In this document: piece by piece, positions 34,700 through 43,746 of the stretch
Numbering within the stretch: the first letter of the stretch is position 1
Layout of the letters: each line of letters starts with the position of its first letter
NCBI GenBank assembly: GCA_964496575.1
Contig: CAZCAC010000003.1
Span: 62,001-126,000 of the forward strand
DNA length: 64,000 bases
From: CAZCAC01 sp964496575
GTDB lineage: Bacteria > Planctomycetota > UBA1135 > GCA-002686595
Reading direction: 5' to 3'
Position numbers and translations under genes: made by a program
The notes under the pieces: generated by a model
What the model saw: the letters and a program-made list of their open reading frames with translations, nothing else
What the model was told of the DNA's origin: nothing
Databases searched by the model: none

Positions 34700-36559
34700 G
34701 TGTCCACGCGAGCGGAGCAAACACCCCGGGAGCGATTTCTCCCGCGCTTCCGGGCCGACCTCGAGCGGCGGGGCTGGGAGGAGCTGGACATCGTCCTGGT
34801 CACGGGGGACGGGTACGTCGATCACCCCTCCTTCGGCGTGTCGGTGATCGGGCGCGTGCTCGAGGCGGCGGGGTATCGCGTCGGCGTGCTCGACGTCCCC
34901 GAGCTGGAGCCGGACGAGCGCGCCTGGCAGCGACTGCCGGCGCCGCGCCTCTTCGTCGGCGTGACCGCGGGCAACATCGACTCGATGGTCTCGCTCTACA
35001 CCGCGGCGAGGAAGAAGCGCCGGCGCGACGTCTACCGCCCCGGTGGCGAGCCGGGGCGGCCGAAGCGCGCGACGATCCGCTACACCGCGCTGGCGCGCCA
35101 CCACTTCCCCGGCGTCCCCGTGGTGATCGGTGGCCTCGAGGCGGGGCCGAGGCGGCTGGCGCACTTCGACTACTGGGAGGAGAAGACGCGGCGTTCGATG
35201 CTCGTCGACGCCAAGGCGGACCTCCTCGTGTGGGGGATGGGCGAGCGGGCGGTGCTGGAGGTCGCGCGGCGACTCGACGCGGGCGAGTCGCTGTCGGGGC
35301 TGCCCGGGACCTGCGAGATTGTCGGGGCGGCCGCGGTGCCGGACGGCGCGCGCGCGGTGCCCTCCTTCGAGGAGCTCGCGGCGGACCCCGAGCGGCACCT
35401 CGACCTGTTCCGCGCGGTGCGCGAGGAGAACTCGCCCTCGTCGAAGCCGCTCGCGCAGTCGCACGGAGCTCGCGTCGTCGTCCAGCACCCGCCGCCGGCG
35501 CCGCCGACCACGGCGGAACTCGACTCCTGGTACGAGCTGCCCTACCAGCGTGCGGCGCACCCCGACCACCTCGAGACGGGCGGCATTCCGGCGCTGGAGA
35601 CGGTTCGCTGGAGCATCAACACGCACCGCGGCTGCATGGCGGACTGCTCCTTCTGCTCGATCACCTTCCACCAGGGGCGCTCGATCCAGAGTCGCAGCGA
35701 GGCCTCGGTCCTGCGCGAGGCCGAGGCGATCGCGGCGTCCCCCGACTTCCGCGGCACCATCACCGACGTCGGCGGGCCGACCGCCAACATGTACGGGCTC
35801 GGGTGCAAGCGTCTCGAGGAGGGGGAGGCGTGCCTCGACCGCGACTGCCTCACTCCCGGCGTGTGTCCGGCGTTGCGGATCCGGAAGACGAGCGAGACGT
35901 ATCGCCGGCTGCTCGGCGAGGTGCGCGAGGTGAACGGCATCGAGCACGCGTTCGTCGGCTCGGGGATCCGCCACGACCTCTTGCGCGACAAGGACGGCGA
36001 GCTGCTGCCGCTGCACACCGACCTCGTCGAGCACCACGTGTCCGGCCGGATGAAGCTCGCGCCCGAGCACGCCTCGGACGCGGTGCTGCGGGTGATGAAC
36101 AAGCCGGGGTGGGCGGTCTACCGCGAGTACGAATCGGCCTACAAGTCGGAGTGCGCGGTGCTCGGTCGCGACCAGCACCTGATCAACTACTTCATCGTCG
36201 GACACCCCGGGACCGACCTTCTCGCCGCCATCGAGCTCTTCGAGCAGCTTCTCCTGCGCAACTACTCGCCGGAGCAGGTGCAGGAGTTCATCCCACTACC
36301 GATGACGCGAGGGTGCGTGCAGTACGTCACCGGGCGGGACCCCCTGACCGGCGAGGCGGTGTACGTGCCGAGGGGTGAGCATGAGCGGCGCGTGCAGAAG
36401 GCGCTGGTGCGCTGGAAGGCGCCGGAGTCGCGCAAGGGGGTGGAGGAGGCGCTCCGCGAGGGGGGGCGGGAGGATCTGCTGCCCCTCTGGCGGAAGCGGT
36501 CCGGGAAGGGGCGGCGCTGGCGGGAGGCGCCGGCGCCGGACCTCGATTCGTGCGGTTAG
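34700..36559 (+). CDS. YgiQ-family radical SAM protein
   Basis: A 619-residue radical SAM enzyme of the YgiQ type, function unknown. The start is GTG at 34700. The family's N-terminal domain is visible: DIVLVTGDGYVDHPSFG, RLFVGVTAGNIDSMVSLYTA, FPGVPVVIGGLEAGPRR. The [4Fe-4S]-binding cluster CMADCSFC (C-x3-C-x2-C) follows NTHRGC. Further on are GGPTANMYGLGC, HVSGRMKLAPEH and PLPMTRGCVQYVTGRDP. The last codons (TAG) overlap the stop of the kinase gene on the opposite strand in a TTAG sequence, so both genes end in the same four bases. Confidence 0.93.
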   Translation: MSTRAEQTPRERFLPRFRADLERRGWEELDIVLVTGDGYVDHPSFGVSVIGRVLEAAGYRVGVLDVPELEPDERAWQRLPAPRLFVGVTAGNIDSMVSLYTAARKKRRRDVYRPGGEPGRPKRATIRYTALARHHFPGVPVVIGGLEAGPRRLAHFDYWEEKTRRSMLVDAKADLLVWGMGERAVLEVARRLDAGESLSGLPGTCEIVGAAAVPDGARAVPSFEELAADPERHLDLFRAVREENSPSSKPLAQSHGARVVVQHPPPAPPTTAELDSWYELPYQRAAHPDHLETGGIPALETVRWSINTHRGCMADCSFCSITFHQGRSIQSRSEASVLREAEAIAASPDFRGTITDVGGPTANMYGLGCKRLEEGEACLDRDCLTPGVCPALRIRKTSETYRRLLGEVREVNGIEHAFVGSGIRHDLLRDKDGELLPLHTDLVEHHVSGRMKLAPEHASDAVLRVMNKPGWAVYREYESAYKSECAVLGRDQHLINYFIVGHPGTDLLAAIELFEQLLLRNYSPEQVQEFIPLPMTRGCVQYVTGRDPLTGEAVYVPRGEHERRVQKALVRWKAPESRKGVEEALREGGREDLLPLWRKRSGKGRRWREAPAPDLDSCG

Positions 36560-37437
36560 GGCCGGGTCAAGAGCGCCTCGACCTCCTCCCGGCGAGGCAG
36601 CGAGCTCTGGGCGCCGGGAAGCGTACAGGCGAGCGCTCCCGCCGCGGCAGCGCGGGGCAAGAACCAGCCCGGATCGTCGCGCTCGCTGACACAGACCGCC
36701 AGCGCCCCGGCGAAGGCGTCGCCCGCCGCGGTGGTGTCGACCGCCTCGATCGGGAACGCGGGCTGATCGGTGGACGTCGCGGCGATGCAGCGTGCACCGC
36801 GTTCGCCCAGGGTGGTCACCAGCCGCGCGACCTTCGGCTCGCCGAGGAGCCGGTGCTCGGTCTCGTTGACGAGCAGGGTATCGAGGGCCGCGAGCGCCTC
36901 GCCGGAGACCGCCTGCGCCGGAGCCGCGTTGAGCACCACCCGGACGCCGGCGCCCGACGCGACGTGAATCGCCTCCTCGACCGCATCGACCGGAACCTCC
37001 AGCTGCAGGAGCAGGAGCTCGCAGTCGCACAGCGAGTCGGCGCGCTCCCGCACCCACGCGCGGTCGGGCAGCGCGTTGGCTCCCGGCGCGACGACGATGT
37101 GGTTCTCGCCGCCCTCGGCCACGGTGATCAGGGCGACGCCGGTCGCCGCCTCCCCCCGCGTCTCGAGGTGCTCGAGATCGATCCCCTCTCGCGCCATCGC
37201 CCCCCGCAGCACCTCTCCGTTCTCGTCGCCCCCGACGCAGCCGAAGAAGCGCACCTCGCCGCCCATCCGCGCGGCGGCGACCGCCTGGTTGGCGCCCTTC
37301 CCGCCGGGATAGGTCGCGAAGGGACCGCCAAGAATCGTCTCGCCGGGCGCGGGAAAATGCGGCGTGCCCACCACCAGGTCGAGGTTGGCCGAGCCGAACA
37401 CGTTGATCCGGGGAGGAGGATGGTCGCTGCCCTTCAT
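36556..37437 (-). CDS. PfkB-family carbohydrate kinase (ribokinase-like)
   Basis: A 293-residue sugar kinase. The substrate-binding opening INVFGSANLDLVV, the nucleotide site signature GGKGANQAVAAARMGGEV and the catalytic block DTTAAGDAFAGALAV (with the general-base Asp) are all present. This is closest to ribokinase (RbsK), although other PfkB sugar kinases cannot be excluded. It lies 10 bases downstream of the GH38-like gene, with GGAGC as a ribosome site, suggesting shared transcription with a glycosidase whose sugar product it may phosphorylate (inference). Confidence 0.88.
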   Translation of the reverse strand: MKGSDHPPPRINVFGSANLDLVVGTPHFPAPGETILGGPFATYPGGKGANQAVAAARMGGEVRFFGCVGGDENGEVLRGAMAREGIDLEHLETRGEAATGVALITVAEGGENHIVVAPGANALPDRAWVRERADSLCDCELLLLQLEVPVDAVEEAIHVASGAGVRVVLNAAPAQAVSGEALAALDTLLVNETEHRLLGEPKVARLVTTLGERGARCIAATSTDQPAFPIEAVDTTAAGDAFAGALAVCVSERDDPGWFLPRAAAAGALACTLPGAQSSLPRREEVEALLTRP

Positions 37438-37447
37438 TCTCGAGCTC

Positions 37448-39856
37448 CTATCCTTCCCCGGTCCGGTGCACCGAGGCCCAGACCTCGCGCCGCGCGTCGA
37501 GGTCGCGGGACTGCCTACGCCCGAGCTCGAGGTCGACCATCACCGTGGCGATCTCGTGCGGCCGCAACGTCAGGCGAACGAGCTGACGCCCCTCGGGGCC
37601 GGGCTCGATCGGAAGGGCCTCGACCTTCTCGCCCAGGAGATTCGTCCGCCAGGCGCCCGCGACACCGCCCGCCAGCGAGATCACGACCGGGGCGCTCGCG
37701 CCGTCGTACTCGACGATCCGCAGGACGTGCGGCGCGGCCACCCCGTGTCCGGCCCAGTCGGGGAGCCCGTCGCCCGAGCGCGCGACCTCCCGGTGGAAGG
37801 CGGTGAGGGTCGCCGCACCCTCCAGCCGGGCGGCACCGAACCGGCTCGCGAGGGGCTCGGCTCCATCGAGCGAGCCGCCGCCGACGCAGGACGCCCGGTT
37901 CGCCTCCGGGGGCACCGAATCGACGAGGGGCTCGGCAGCGAGCTCCGCCGCCAGGCGGTGACGATCGAGGTTCGACAGCGGACCGTGAGGAGCGAGCCAG
38001 AGGTGGGCGAGGAGGCGCGGATTCCAGTGCTCCTCGTCCCAGGGGTCGACGACGTTGAGGAGCACGCGAACCCCGCGCTCCAGCCGCTGCCACGACTGCG
38101 AGCCGTCGTGCAGGACGAGCAGCCCCGAGCCGTCCGCGTCGCACAGGTCCAGGAAGTGCAGCGCGGTGAAGGGGCGCGCCACCGTCTCGAACCACTGCTC
38201 GGAGGTCATCCAGTCGCCGCTGGGGTACTTCCGCCGTCGGTCCACCGCCGCGGTCACCTCGCCCGTGCCGTAGGGGTGGTCGTGGAGCAGCTCCGCGCGC
38301 GGGAGCGGATCGGGCAGGAAGTCGAGGAATAGCCCACCGGTCATCCCCGGATCGAAGCGCGTCCGGTGGTTCGCGGTGACCACCAGCTCGTGGACGGGGA
38401 GGCACGGGTGTGGACGGACCAGGATCGAGAAGCGATCGCCGTCCTCTTCCCAGTCGCCCTCGAAGAGGTCGACGCGCTCCCCGTCGCGGGTCAGGCCGGC
38501 GGCGAAGGAGACCGCACCGGACCAGCCGGAGGACGAGAGGTCGAGGGGCCCCGGGTTCGCCCGACCGAACACCCGAGGCGGTCCGGCGACAGGGGGGCGC
38601 AGCTCCGCGGTGGAGAGCTGGCGGTAGCCGAACGGCGGCACCGCGGGAGCGACTCCGTGCTCGCCGGGGAGCGGGATGTTACGCTCCCAGCCGAGCGGGT
38701 TGGCCACCACGAGCTCGCCGCCCGCTGGATCGAGCCGCCGCGCGATCCCGTGCAGCGATCGATCGCGCACGCGCCGGCCCATCCGCTCCGCCCGGTCGAG
38801 CTGGTCGTGTCCGATGAAGCCGCAGAGTCCCTCGCACTCGTGGTTGTCGTGGTGCTGGGCGACGAGCAGCTCGCGCCAGGCCTCCGTGAGCTCCCAGCTC
38901 GGGTAGACGTCCCAGGAGGGGTAGGGGCGCCCCTGCAACCCGGCCACGCACGCCAGCGCCTCCGCGGCCAGCAGGGTCGCCTCGATGCGCAGGCTCGCGC
39001 GCGGGATGAAGTCGGCGTTCTTGCCGAGCGACAGGCCGTGCCAGATCTCGTCCATCGAGTAGCGCCGGCGCGGAGCCCCCTCGTCGGCGAGCTCCTCGAT
39101 CAGCTGGCCGAGCGTGCGCGGTCGGAGCTCGAAGCGCTCGTCCGCGGCGAGCGCCTTCATCTCGGGCAGAAGCACCTCGCTGCGGCACATCCAGTCGGGG
39201 GAAGGCAGGAGCTCGATCCACTGCACCAGCGCGGGACGTTCGAGCGACTCGAGGAGCCGGGAGGCGAGGATCGGCTCGAAGTCCTCGGGCCACTGGTGCA
39301 GGTTGAGGCCGTTGCGGGGCAGCGTGGGCAGCGTCGTGCCGTCGAGCCCCTCCCAGTGGATCAGCGCGTGCTCCTCACGCGGGAGCTCCGGCGTGTGCCA
39401 CGTCCACTGGAAGAAGAGGCACGCGCCGGTGTAGCCGCACCCCGCGAGGACCTGCGGCAGCTGGGGAAAGAAGTAGAACTCCTCCTCCCAGAAGGCGCGC
39501 GGTCGCACCCCGAGGTGGCGCTGAACGGCGCGCACGCCGTGGGTGAACTGCCGCACGTTCGACTCGCCGCCCTGGAAGAGCGCGTACGGCTGTCCGAAGC
39601 TGCAGCCGACCGGCTCGATCGTTCCCGCGTGCACGGCGGCGCGCAGCTCGGCGAGCACCTCGGGACACTCCGCCGCCATCCGCTCGTAGCCGAACGCATC
39701 GAAGTTGACGTTGCCGCGCACCCCCGCCTCCGCGCAGAAGTGCAGCATGTCGCGGGTGCTCGCGGGCAGGACCTCTGGACCCCACAGCCAGGTGAAGTCG
39801 GCCCAGTGCTTGTGGTTGCCGAAGGTGTAGTAAAGTGGCTTGCGCGTCTCGTCCAT
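37448..39856 (-). CDS. GH38-like alpha-mannosidase family protein
   Basis: An 802-residue cytoplasmic protein. The ATG at 39856 gives the N-terminus LYYTFGNHKHWADFTWLWG. The frame stays open far upstream inside the rhomboid gene, but without homology. Features of the GH38 (alpha-mannosidase) fold are RAFWEEEFYFF, the middle-domain motif LLVAQHHDNHECEGLCGF, the beta-rich part ELVVANPLGWERNIPL and the terminal LTLRPHEIATVMVDLELG. I cannot place the catalytic nucleophile with certainty: the HxDxGW-like first motif is altered to HKHWADF. It may be a divergent family member with another substrate. It lies between a rhomboid gene and a PfkB kinase gene, all minus. Confidence 0.75.
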   Translation of the reverse strand: MDETRKPLYYTFGNHKHWADFTWLWGPEVLPASTRDMLHFCAEAGVRGNVNFDAFGYERMAAECPEVLAELRAAVHAGTIEPVGCSFGQPYALFQGGESNVRQFTHGVRAVQRHLGVRPRAFWEEEFYFFPQLPQVLAGCGYTGACLFFQWTWHTPELPREEHALIHWEGLDGTTLPTLPRNGLNLHQWPEDFEPILASRLLESLERPALVQWIELLPSPDWMCRSEVLLPEMKALAADERFELRPRTLGQLIEELADEGAPRRRYSMDEIWHGLSLGKNADFIPRASLRIEATLLAAEALACVAGLQGRPYPSWDVYPSWELTEAWRELLVAQHHDNHECEGLCGFIGHDQLDRAERMGRRVRDRSLHGIARRLDPAGGELVVANPLGWERNIPLPGEHGVAPAVPPFGYRQLSTAELRPPVAGPPRVFGRANPGPLDLSSSGWSGAVSFAAGLTRDGERVDLFEGDWEEDGDRFSILVRPHPCLPVHELVVTANHRTRFDPGMTGGLFLDFLPDPLPRAELLHDHPYGTGEVTAAVDRRRKYPSGDWMTSEQWFETVARPFTALHFLDLCDADGSGLLVLHDGSQSWQRLERGVRVLLNVVDPWDEEHWNPRLLAHLWLAPHGPLSNLDRHRLAAELAAEPLVDSVPPEANRASCVGGGSLDGAEPLASRFGAARLEGAATLTAFHREVARSGDGLPDWAGHGVAAPHVLRIVEYDGASAPVVISLAGGVAGAWRTNLLGEKVEALPIEPGPEGRQLVRLTLRPHEIATVMVDLELGRRQSRDLDARREVWASVHRTGEG

Positions 39857-39870
39857 GCGGCGGGAGTCGA

Positions 39871-40830
39871 TCAGCGGGTCGAGAGGGCGAGTGCCCAGCA
39901 TACCGCGAACAGAGCCGGCGGGAGCCAGGGCATGACGCGCTGGCGGAAGTCCGATCCCTTCCCGCGCCGCTCCAGCGCGTAGCCGAGCGCGCCGAGCAGG
40001 CAGCCGCAGATGAAGCCGGCGATGTGCGCGCCGATGTCGGTGTTGTCGTCCACATCGCGCTTGACGCCCTCCCACGGGTCGACGCGGGCGCTGCCCATCC
40101 CGTTCCAGCCGAGCAAGAGGACCCCGGCGACCAGCGGGATCCAGCGCGCCGCCCTGGCGCCGGTGGTCTTCAACTTGCGCGAGAACTGCACTGCGGTCAG
40201 ACCGCCCAGCGCGGCGAAGACCGCGGTCGAGGCGCCGAGCGAGAGCAGCTCGGGGCCGCGGATCGCGCAGTTGAGCAGGTTCCCGATCCCCCCTCCGAGG
40301 AGCACGACCGACCACGCCGACGCCGGTCCGATCACCTGCGCGAGGAGGGCGACGAAGAGCGCGCCGAGGAAGAGGTTGCTGATCAAGTGGTTCAGGTCGG
40401 CGTGCAGCGAGAGGGCGGTGAAGGCGCGCCAGAGCTCGCCGCCGCCTACCGCCGCGCCGTCGACGCGGCCGATGCCCTTCCAGTCGACGCCCCAGGCCGA
40501 GTCGTAGGCGAGGAGATGGACGAGGGCCAGCAGCACCGCCCACAGGAGCGCGTGCGTGATCACGCCGGCGTGGGGCACGAGCTTGTCGGGGCGCCGGCGC
40601 CGGCCCACGTTCTCGTGGTGGTAGCTGGAGAGCTCTTCCAGCGCCTCCTGGGCGCGGGGCGCGGGCACGACGATCCAGCGCTGATGCTGGTTGCCGACCA
40701 CGCGGTGGGGGATGCCCACCGAGTTCAACACCAGCGACAGCTCCTTGATCAGCGGCCCGTCGGGCGCGCGCACGATCTCGACGAAGTCGTACTCTTCCAG
40801 GACTGGAACCTCGCCGGGAGCGTACCGCAA
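39871..40830 (-). CDS. Rhomboid-family intramembrane serine protease with N-terminal signal domain
   Basis: A membrane protein of about 319 residues. The start is uncertain: no ATG is available, and I use the TTG at 40830 just before the conserved part. Residues about 10-75 are a small soluble domain (VLEEYDFVEIVRAPDGPLIKEL) like DUF2007. Membrane helices follow, carrying HLISNLFLGALFVALLA (His and Asn), the nucleophile Ser in LSLGASTAVFAALGG, and the catalytic His in DIGAHIAGFICGCLLG. The usual GxSG is GAST here. It is the first gene of a minus-strand group with the GH38-like and PfkB genes. Substrates are membrane proteins; none can be named. Confidence 0.85.
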   Translation of the reverse strand: MRYAPGEVPVLEEYDFVEIVRAPDGPLIKELSLVLNSVGIPHRVVGNQHQRWIVVPAPRAQEALEELSSYHHENVGRRRRPDKLVPHAGVITHALLWAVLLALVHLLAYDSAWGVDWKGIGRVDGAAVGGGELWRAFTALSLHADLNHLISNLFLGALFVALLAQVIGPASAWSVVLLGGGIGNLLNCAIRGPELLSLGASTAVFAALGGLTAVQFSRKLKTTGARAARWIPLVAGVLLLGWNGMGSARVDPWEGVKRDVDDNTDIGAHIAGFICGCLLGALGYALERRGKGSDFRQRVMPWLPPALFAVCWALALSTR

Positions 40831-41000
40831 GGGACCGGGGGAGGGCCGGGAATTCGCGCGCGAGAACGCTTCGGCCGGGGGTCCGCCGCCCGCTCCTCGC
40901 CCGGGGGCTCGACGACGAATGGGCCGGGGGAGGAGGCGGGTGAGGCGGAGGCTAGAGGCCTTGAGTCTCAACGGCGTCAGCCGTTGAACCAAAGATAGCC

Positions 41001-41070
41001 ACGTGCCGCTTGCGGCACGTAGCGGGGCGGGTGCCCTGGCCCCGCTGCGGGGCTGGGGCGCCAGCCCCGC
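41001..41070. repeat. Cluster of three GC-rich hairpins
   Basis: Three inverted repeats in a row: ACGTGCCGC/GCGGCACGT (41001-41009 and 41012-41020), AGCGGGG/CCCCGCT (41021-41027 and 41040-41046) and GCGGGGCTGG/CCAGCCCCGC (41047-41056 and 41061-41070, a four-base loop). The arrangement resembles REP-like intergenic palindromes. It lies in the gap between the rhomboid and AMMECR1 fusion genes, which are divergent. Confidence 0.6.
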
Positions 41071-41170
41071 TAAGGCTCTCTTCCTCGGGCAGGTTGTCGC
41101 CTGTAGGCGGCCGGGGCCCCCGAGGTCACATCCAGATCGCGAAGTCGCCTCCGGCTCGGCGGTACTACGG

Positions 41171-41179
41171 TGCTACAAT
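41171..41179 (+). promoter_or_regulatory. Candidate extended -10 promoter (TGCTACAAT)
   Basis: TGC followed by TACAAT forms an extended -10 element 25 bases before the ATG of the LigB-AMMECR1 fusion. No good -35 box is seen, as expected for extended -10 promoters. Confidence 0.4.
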
Positions 41180-41204
41180 CCGGGCCGCACGAGCGCTGCT
41201 CACC

Positions 41205-42575
41205 ATGGGACTCACCTTCTCGGGGCTCCTTCCGCACCCCCCGATCGTCGTGCCCGCCGTGGGACGGGGTCGCGGGGCGGAGTGTCGTCGTACCACGGAC
41301 GCCTGCCGGTCGCTGGCCGCGGAGCTGGTGGCGAGCCGGCCCGAGCGGGTGATCCTCGTCTCGCCCCACTCCCCGCGACAGGTCGGGGCCTTCGGCTGGT
41401 GGGGCGGAGAGCGATTGCGCGGCGACCTCGGACGCTTCGGCGCGGAGGAGTCGGCCGTCGACCTGCCCGTCGATGAGGAGTACCTCGCGGTGCTGCACTC
41501 GAGCGCGACGCAGCTGGGGCTCCGCACCTGGTCGATCCGCGAGCGCGACCTCGACCACGGCGCGGTCGTTCCGCTCTGGTTCCTCTGCGAGGCGGGGTGG
41601 CGGGGGCCGACCACGGTGCTCTCCTTGCCGTGGCCCGGGGACGAGGGGCGAGGCGACCGCGAGCTGACTCTCTTCGGCCGCGCGGTCGCCGACAGCGCCG
41701 AGCAGCTGGCCGGCGCGTACTCGCTCGTCGCCAGCGGGGACATGACTCACCGCGGTTCGAGGGACGCTCCGGGCGGCTACCACCCGCGCGGGGTGGAGTT
41801 CGACGCGCTCTTCGAGGAGCTGGTCGGCCGGGGGGCTCTCGACGAGCTGGGCGACATTCCCGCCGACCTGCGCGAGCACGCCGCCGAGGACGTGGTCTCC
41901 TCGAGCGTGCTGGTCGCCGCGGCGCACGGCTTCTCCCCGCGGGAGCACGAGGTCGTCTCCTACGAGCGTCCCTTCGGAGTCGGCTACCTGGTCGCGGTGT
42001 TCCACCGCGGCGAGCCGCTGGACGCGCCGGACGAGGAGCGCTTCGCCTCGTTCGCTTGCCTGCCCTCGATCGCCCGCGCCGCGGTTCGCGGCTGGGCGGA
42101 GGGAACGCCCTACGATCCCCCGGCGGCGAGAGGCCTCCTCGAGACGCGAGCGGCGGTGTTCGTCACCCTGCGCCAGCGGAAGACCGGCGAGCTGCGCGGC
42201 TGCATCGGCAGCCTCTCCCCTGGCACCGAGAGCCTCGTCGCCGAGGTAGTCGATCGGGCGATCGCCGCCGCCGCGAACGACCCGCGTTTTCCGAAGGTGC
42301 GGAGCGAGGAGCTCGACGAGCTCAGCTTCGAGGTGAACGTCCTCGAGCCCCCCGAGGCGATCGACGGTCCGGATGAGCTCGACCCCGAGCGCTTCGGCGT
42401 GGTGGTCAAGGACGCCAGCGGGCGGCGCGGCGTGCTGCTGCCGCGGATCCAGGGGATCGACTCGGTCGCCGAGCAGATCGACATCGCCCGGCGCAAGGCG
42501 GGGATCGCGCGCGGAGCGGAGCTCTTCCTGGAGCGCTTCCGGACGGTCGAGGTCCACGAGGAGGAGATCGGGTGA
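41205..42575 (+). CDS. LigB/MEMO-like dioxygenase-fold domain fused to AMMECR1 (AmmeMemoRadiSam system)
   Basis: A 456-residue protein. The ATG at 41205 fits the family start GLTFSGLLPHPPIVVPAVG. Residues about 1-260 belong to the class III extradiol dioxygenase-like (LigB) fold, which human MEMO1 shares: VILVSPHSPRQVGAFGWWGG, DLDHGAVVPLWFL, YSLVASGDMTHR, APGGYHPRGVEFDALFEEL. Residues about 290-456 are the AMMECR1 domain with the signature GELRGCIGSL and VFVTLRQRKTG. MEMO proteins bind redox metals; AMMECR1 function is unknown. Its stop overlaps the start of the radical SAM gene in GTGA, and the pair forms the AmmeMemoRadiSam system. The fusion condenses two of its three parts in one chain. 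Expressed probably from the extended -10 upstream. Confidence 0.9.
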   Translation: MGLTFSGLLPHPPIVVPAVGRGRGAECRRTTDACRSLAAELVASRPERVILVSPHSPRQVGAFGWWGGERLRGDLGRFGAEESAVDLPVDEEYLAVLHSSATQLGLRTWSIRERDLDHGAVVPLWFLCEAGWRGPTTVLSLPWPGDEGRGDRELTLFGRAVADSAEQLAGAYSLVASGDMTHRGSRDAPGGYHPRGVEFDALFEELVGRGALDELGDIPADLREHAAEDVVSSSVLVAAAHGFSPREHEVVSYERPFGVGYLVAVFHRGEPLDAPDEERFASFACLPSIARAAVRGWAEGTPYDPPAARGLLETRAAVFVTLRQRKTGELRGCIGSLSPGTESLVAEVVDRAIAAAANDPRFPKVRSEELDELSFEVNVLEPPEAIDGPDELDPERFGVVVKDASGRRGVLLPRIQGIDSVAEQIDIARRKAGIARGAELFLERFRTVEVHEEEIG

Positions 42576-43600
42576 TCTCGAGAGGCGCGGTCTCGGGGGC
42601 CCCGGCGCGCTGGTGGTGCCGACTCGAGGATGGGCGCGTCCAGTGCGACCTCTGCCCGCGCCACTGTCGCTTGCGGCCGGGGCAGCGCGCGTTCTGCTTC
42701 GTCCGCGGCGCGACCGACGAGGGGTTGGTGCTGACCACGCACGGCCGCTGCAGCGGGCTGCAGGTCGACCCGATCGAGAAGAAGCCGCTCTACCACTTCC
42801 TCCCCGGTTCGCGAGTGCTCTCGTTCGGCACCGCTGGCTGCAACCTCGGCTGCCGCTTCTGCCAGAACTGGGGGATCTCGAAGAGCACCGCGACCGATAC
42901 GGCGACGCTGGAGGCGAGTCCCGCGGAGATCGCCGAGCAGGCCGTCGCGCTCTCGTGCGATTCGGTCGCCTTCACCTACAACGAGCCGCTGATCTTCGCC
43001 GAGTACGCGCTCGAGGTCGCCGAGGCTTGCCACAGCAAAGGGGTGCGAACCGTCGCCGTGACCGCGGGCTACGTCACCGCGAAGGCACGGGCCGACTTCT
43101 TCGACGGAGTAGACGCCGCGAACGTCGACCTGAAATCGTTCGACGATTCGTTCTACCGGAAGCAGTGCCTGACGCCGCCCGGCGCGCTCGGCCACGTGCT
43201 CGAGACGTTGCGCTGGCTGAAGCACTCCTCGTCGACCCACCTGGAGATCACCACGCTCCTGATCCCGGGCCTCAACGACTCGGAGCAGGAGCTCCGCGCG
43301 ATGTGCCGCTGGGTCGTCGACGAGCTGGGGCCGGACGTGCCGCACCACTTCAGCGCCTTTCACCCGGCCTTCCGGATGCGGGACCGGGGTTGCACTCCAG
43401 CGGCGACCGTGAAGCGCGCGCGGCGGATCGCGCTGGAGGAGGGGGAGTGGTTCGCCTTCACCGGCAACGTGCACGACCCGGAAGGGCAGACCACGTACTG
43501 CCCCGCGTGCGGCGAGGTGGTGATCGAGCGCACGGGGTACCGCGTCTCGCGGCACACGCTGCGCTGCCCGGCGTGCGGTCGCGCGCCGCTCCGCCGTTGA
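42572..43600 (+). CDS. amrS: AmmeMemoRadiSam system radical SAM enzyme
   Basis: A 342-residue enzyme. N-terminal cysteines QCDLCPRHCRL may bind a further cluster. The radical SAM cluster is TAGCNLGCRFCQNWGIS (C-x3-C-x2-C). Additional family blocks are SVAFTYNEPLIFAEYALE, DAANVDLKSFDDSFYRK, HLEITTLLIPGLND and VPHHFSAFHPAFRM. The last 35 residues add a zinc-ribbon-like tail: TYCPACGEVV and LRCPACGRAPLRR. Translation begins at the GTG overlapping the previous stop. Its modified target is unknown, and the obligate partnership with AMMECR1/MEMO domains suggests they act together on one metal or RNA/protein substrate. Confidence 0.93.
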   Translation: MISRGAVSGAPARWWCRLEDGRVQCDLCPRHCRLRPGQRAFCFVRGATDEGLVLTTHGRCSGLQVDPIEKKPLYHFLPGSRVLSFGTAGCNLGCRFCQNWGISKSTATDTATLEASPAEIAEQAVALSCDSVAFTYNEPLIFAEYALEVAEACHSKGVRTVAVTAGYVTAKARADFFDGVDAANVDLKSFDDSFYRKQCLTPPGALGHVLETLRWLKHSSSTHLEITTLLIPGLNDSEQELRAMCRWVVDELGPDVPHHFSAFHPAFRMRDRGCTPAATVKRARRIALEEGEWFAFTGNVHDPEGQTTYCPACGEVVIERTGYRVSRHTLRCPACGRAPLRR

Positions 43601-43670
43601 GCCACCGCCGCTGTCCAGATATCGAAGCAGGAGTGAGAGATGGCCGGTTTCGCCTTTCGGCGCGGCGGCT

Positions 43671-43676
43671 TAGACT
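43671..43676 (+). promoter_or_regulatory. Candidate -10 element (TAGACT)
   Basis: TAGACT lies 70 bases before the ATG at 43747. A small hairpin (GTCCGG/CCGGAC, 43680-43696) follows directly. AAGGAG stands before the start codon. Confidence 0.3.
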
Positions 43677-43746
43677 GTAGTCCGGAAGACCCGGACGTCG
43701 ACGCCGGCTCGGCCCTCCGCACGGGCCACTCGAAGAAGGAGAAACG

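Noticed and set aside
39857..40543. N-terminal extension of the GH38-like protein upstream of 39856
   Set aside because: The extra 229 codons lie inside the rhomboid gene in another frame and look like a shadow; the family start fits the ATG at 39856.
40831..40992. N-terminal extension of the rhomboid gene
   Set aside because: The extra codons are Arg/Pro-rich with no family similarity; the extension starts with TTG and lacks a ribosome site.
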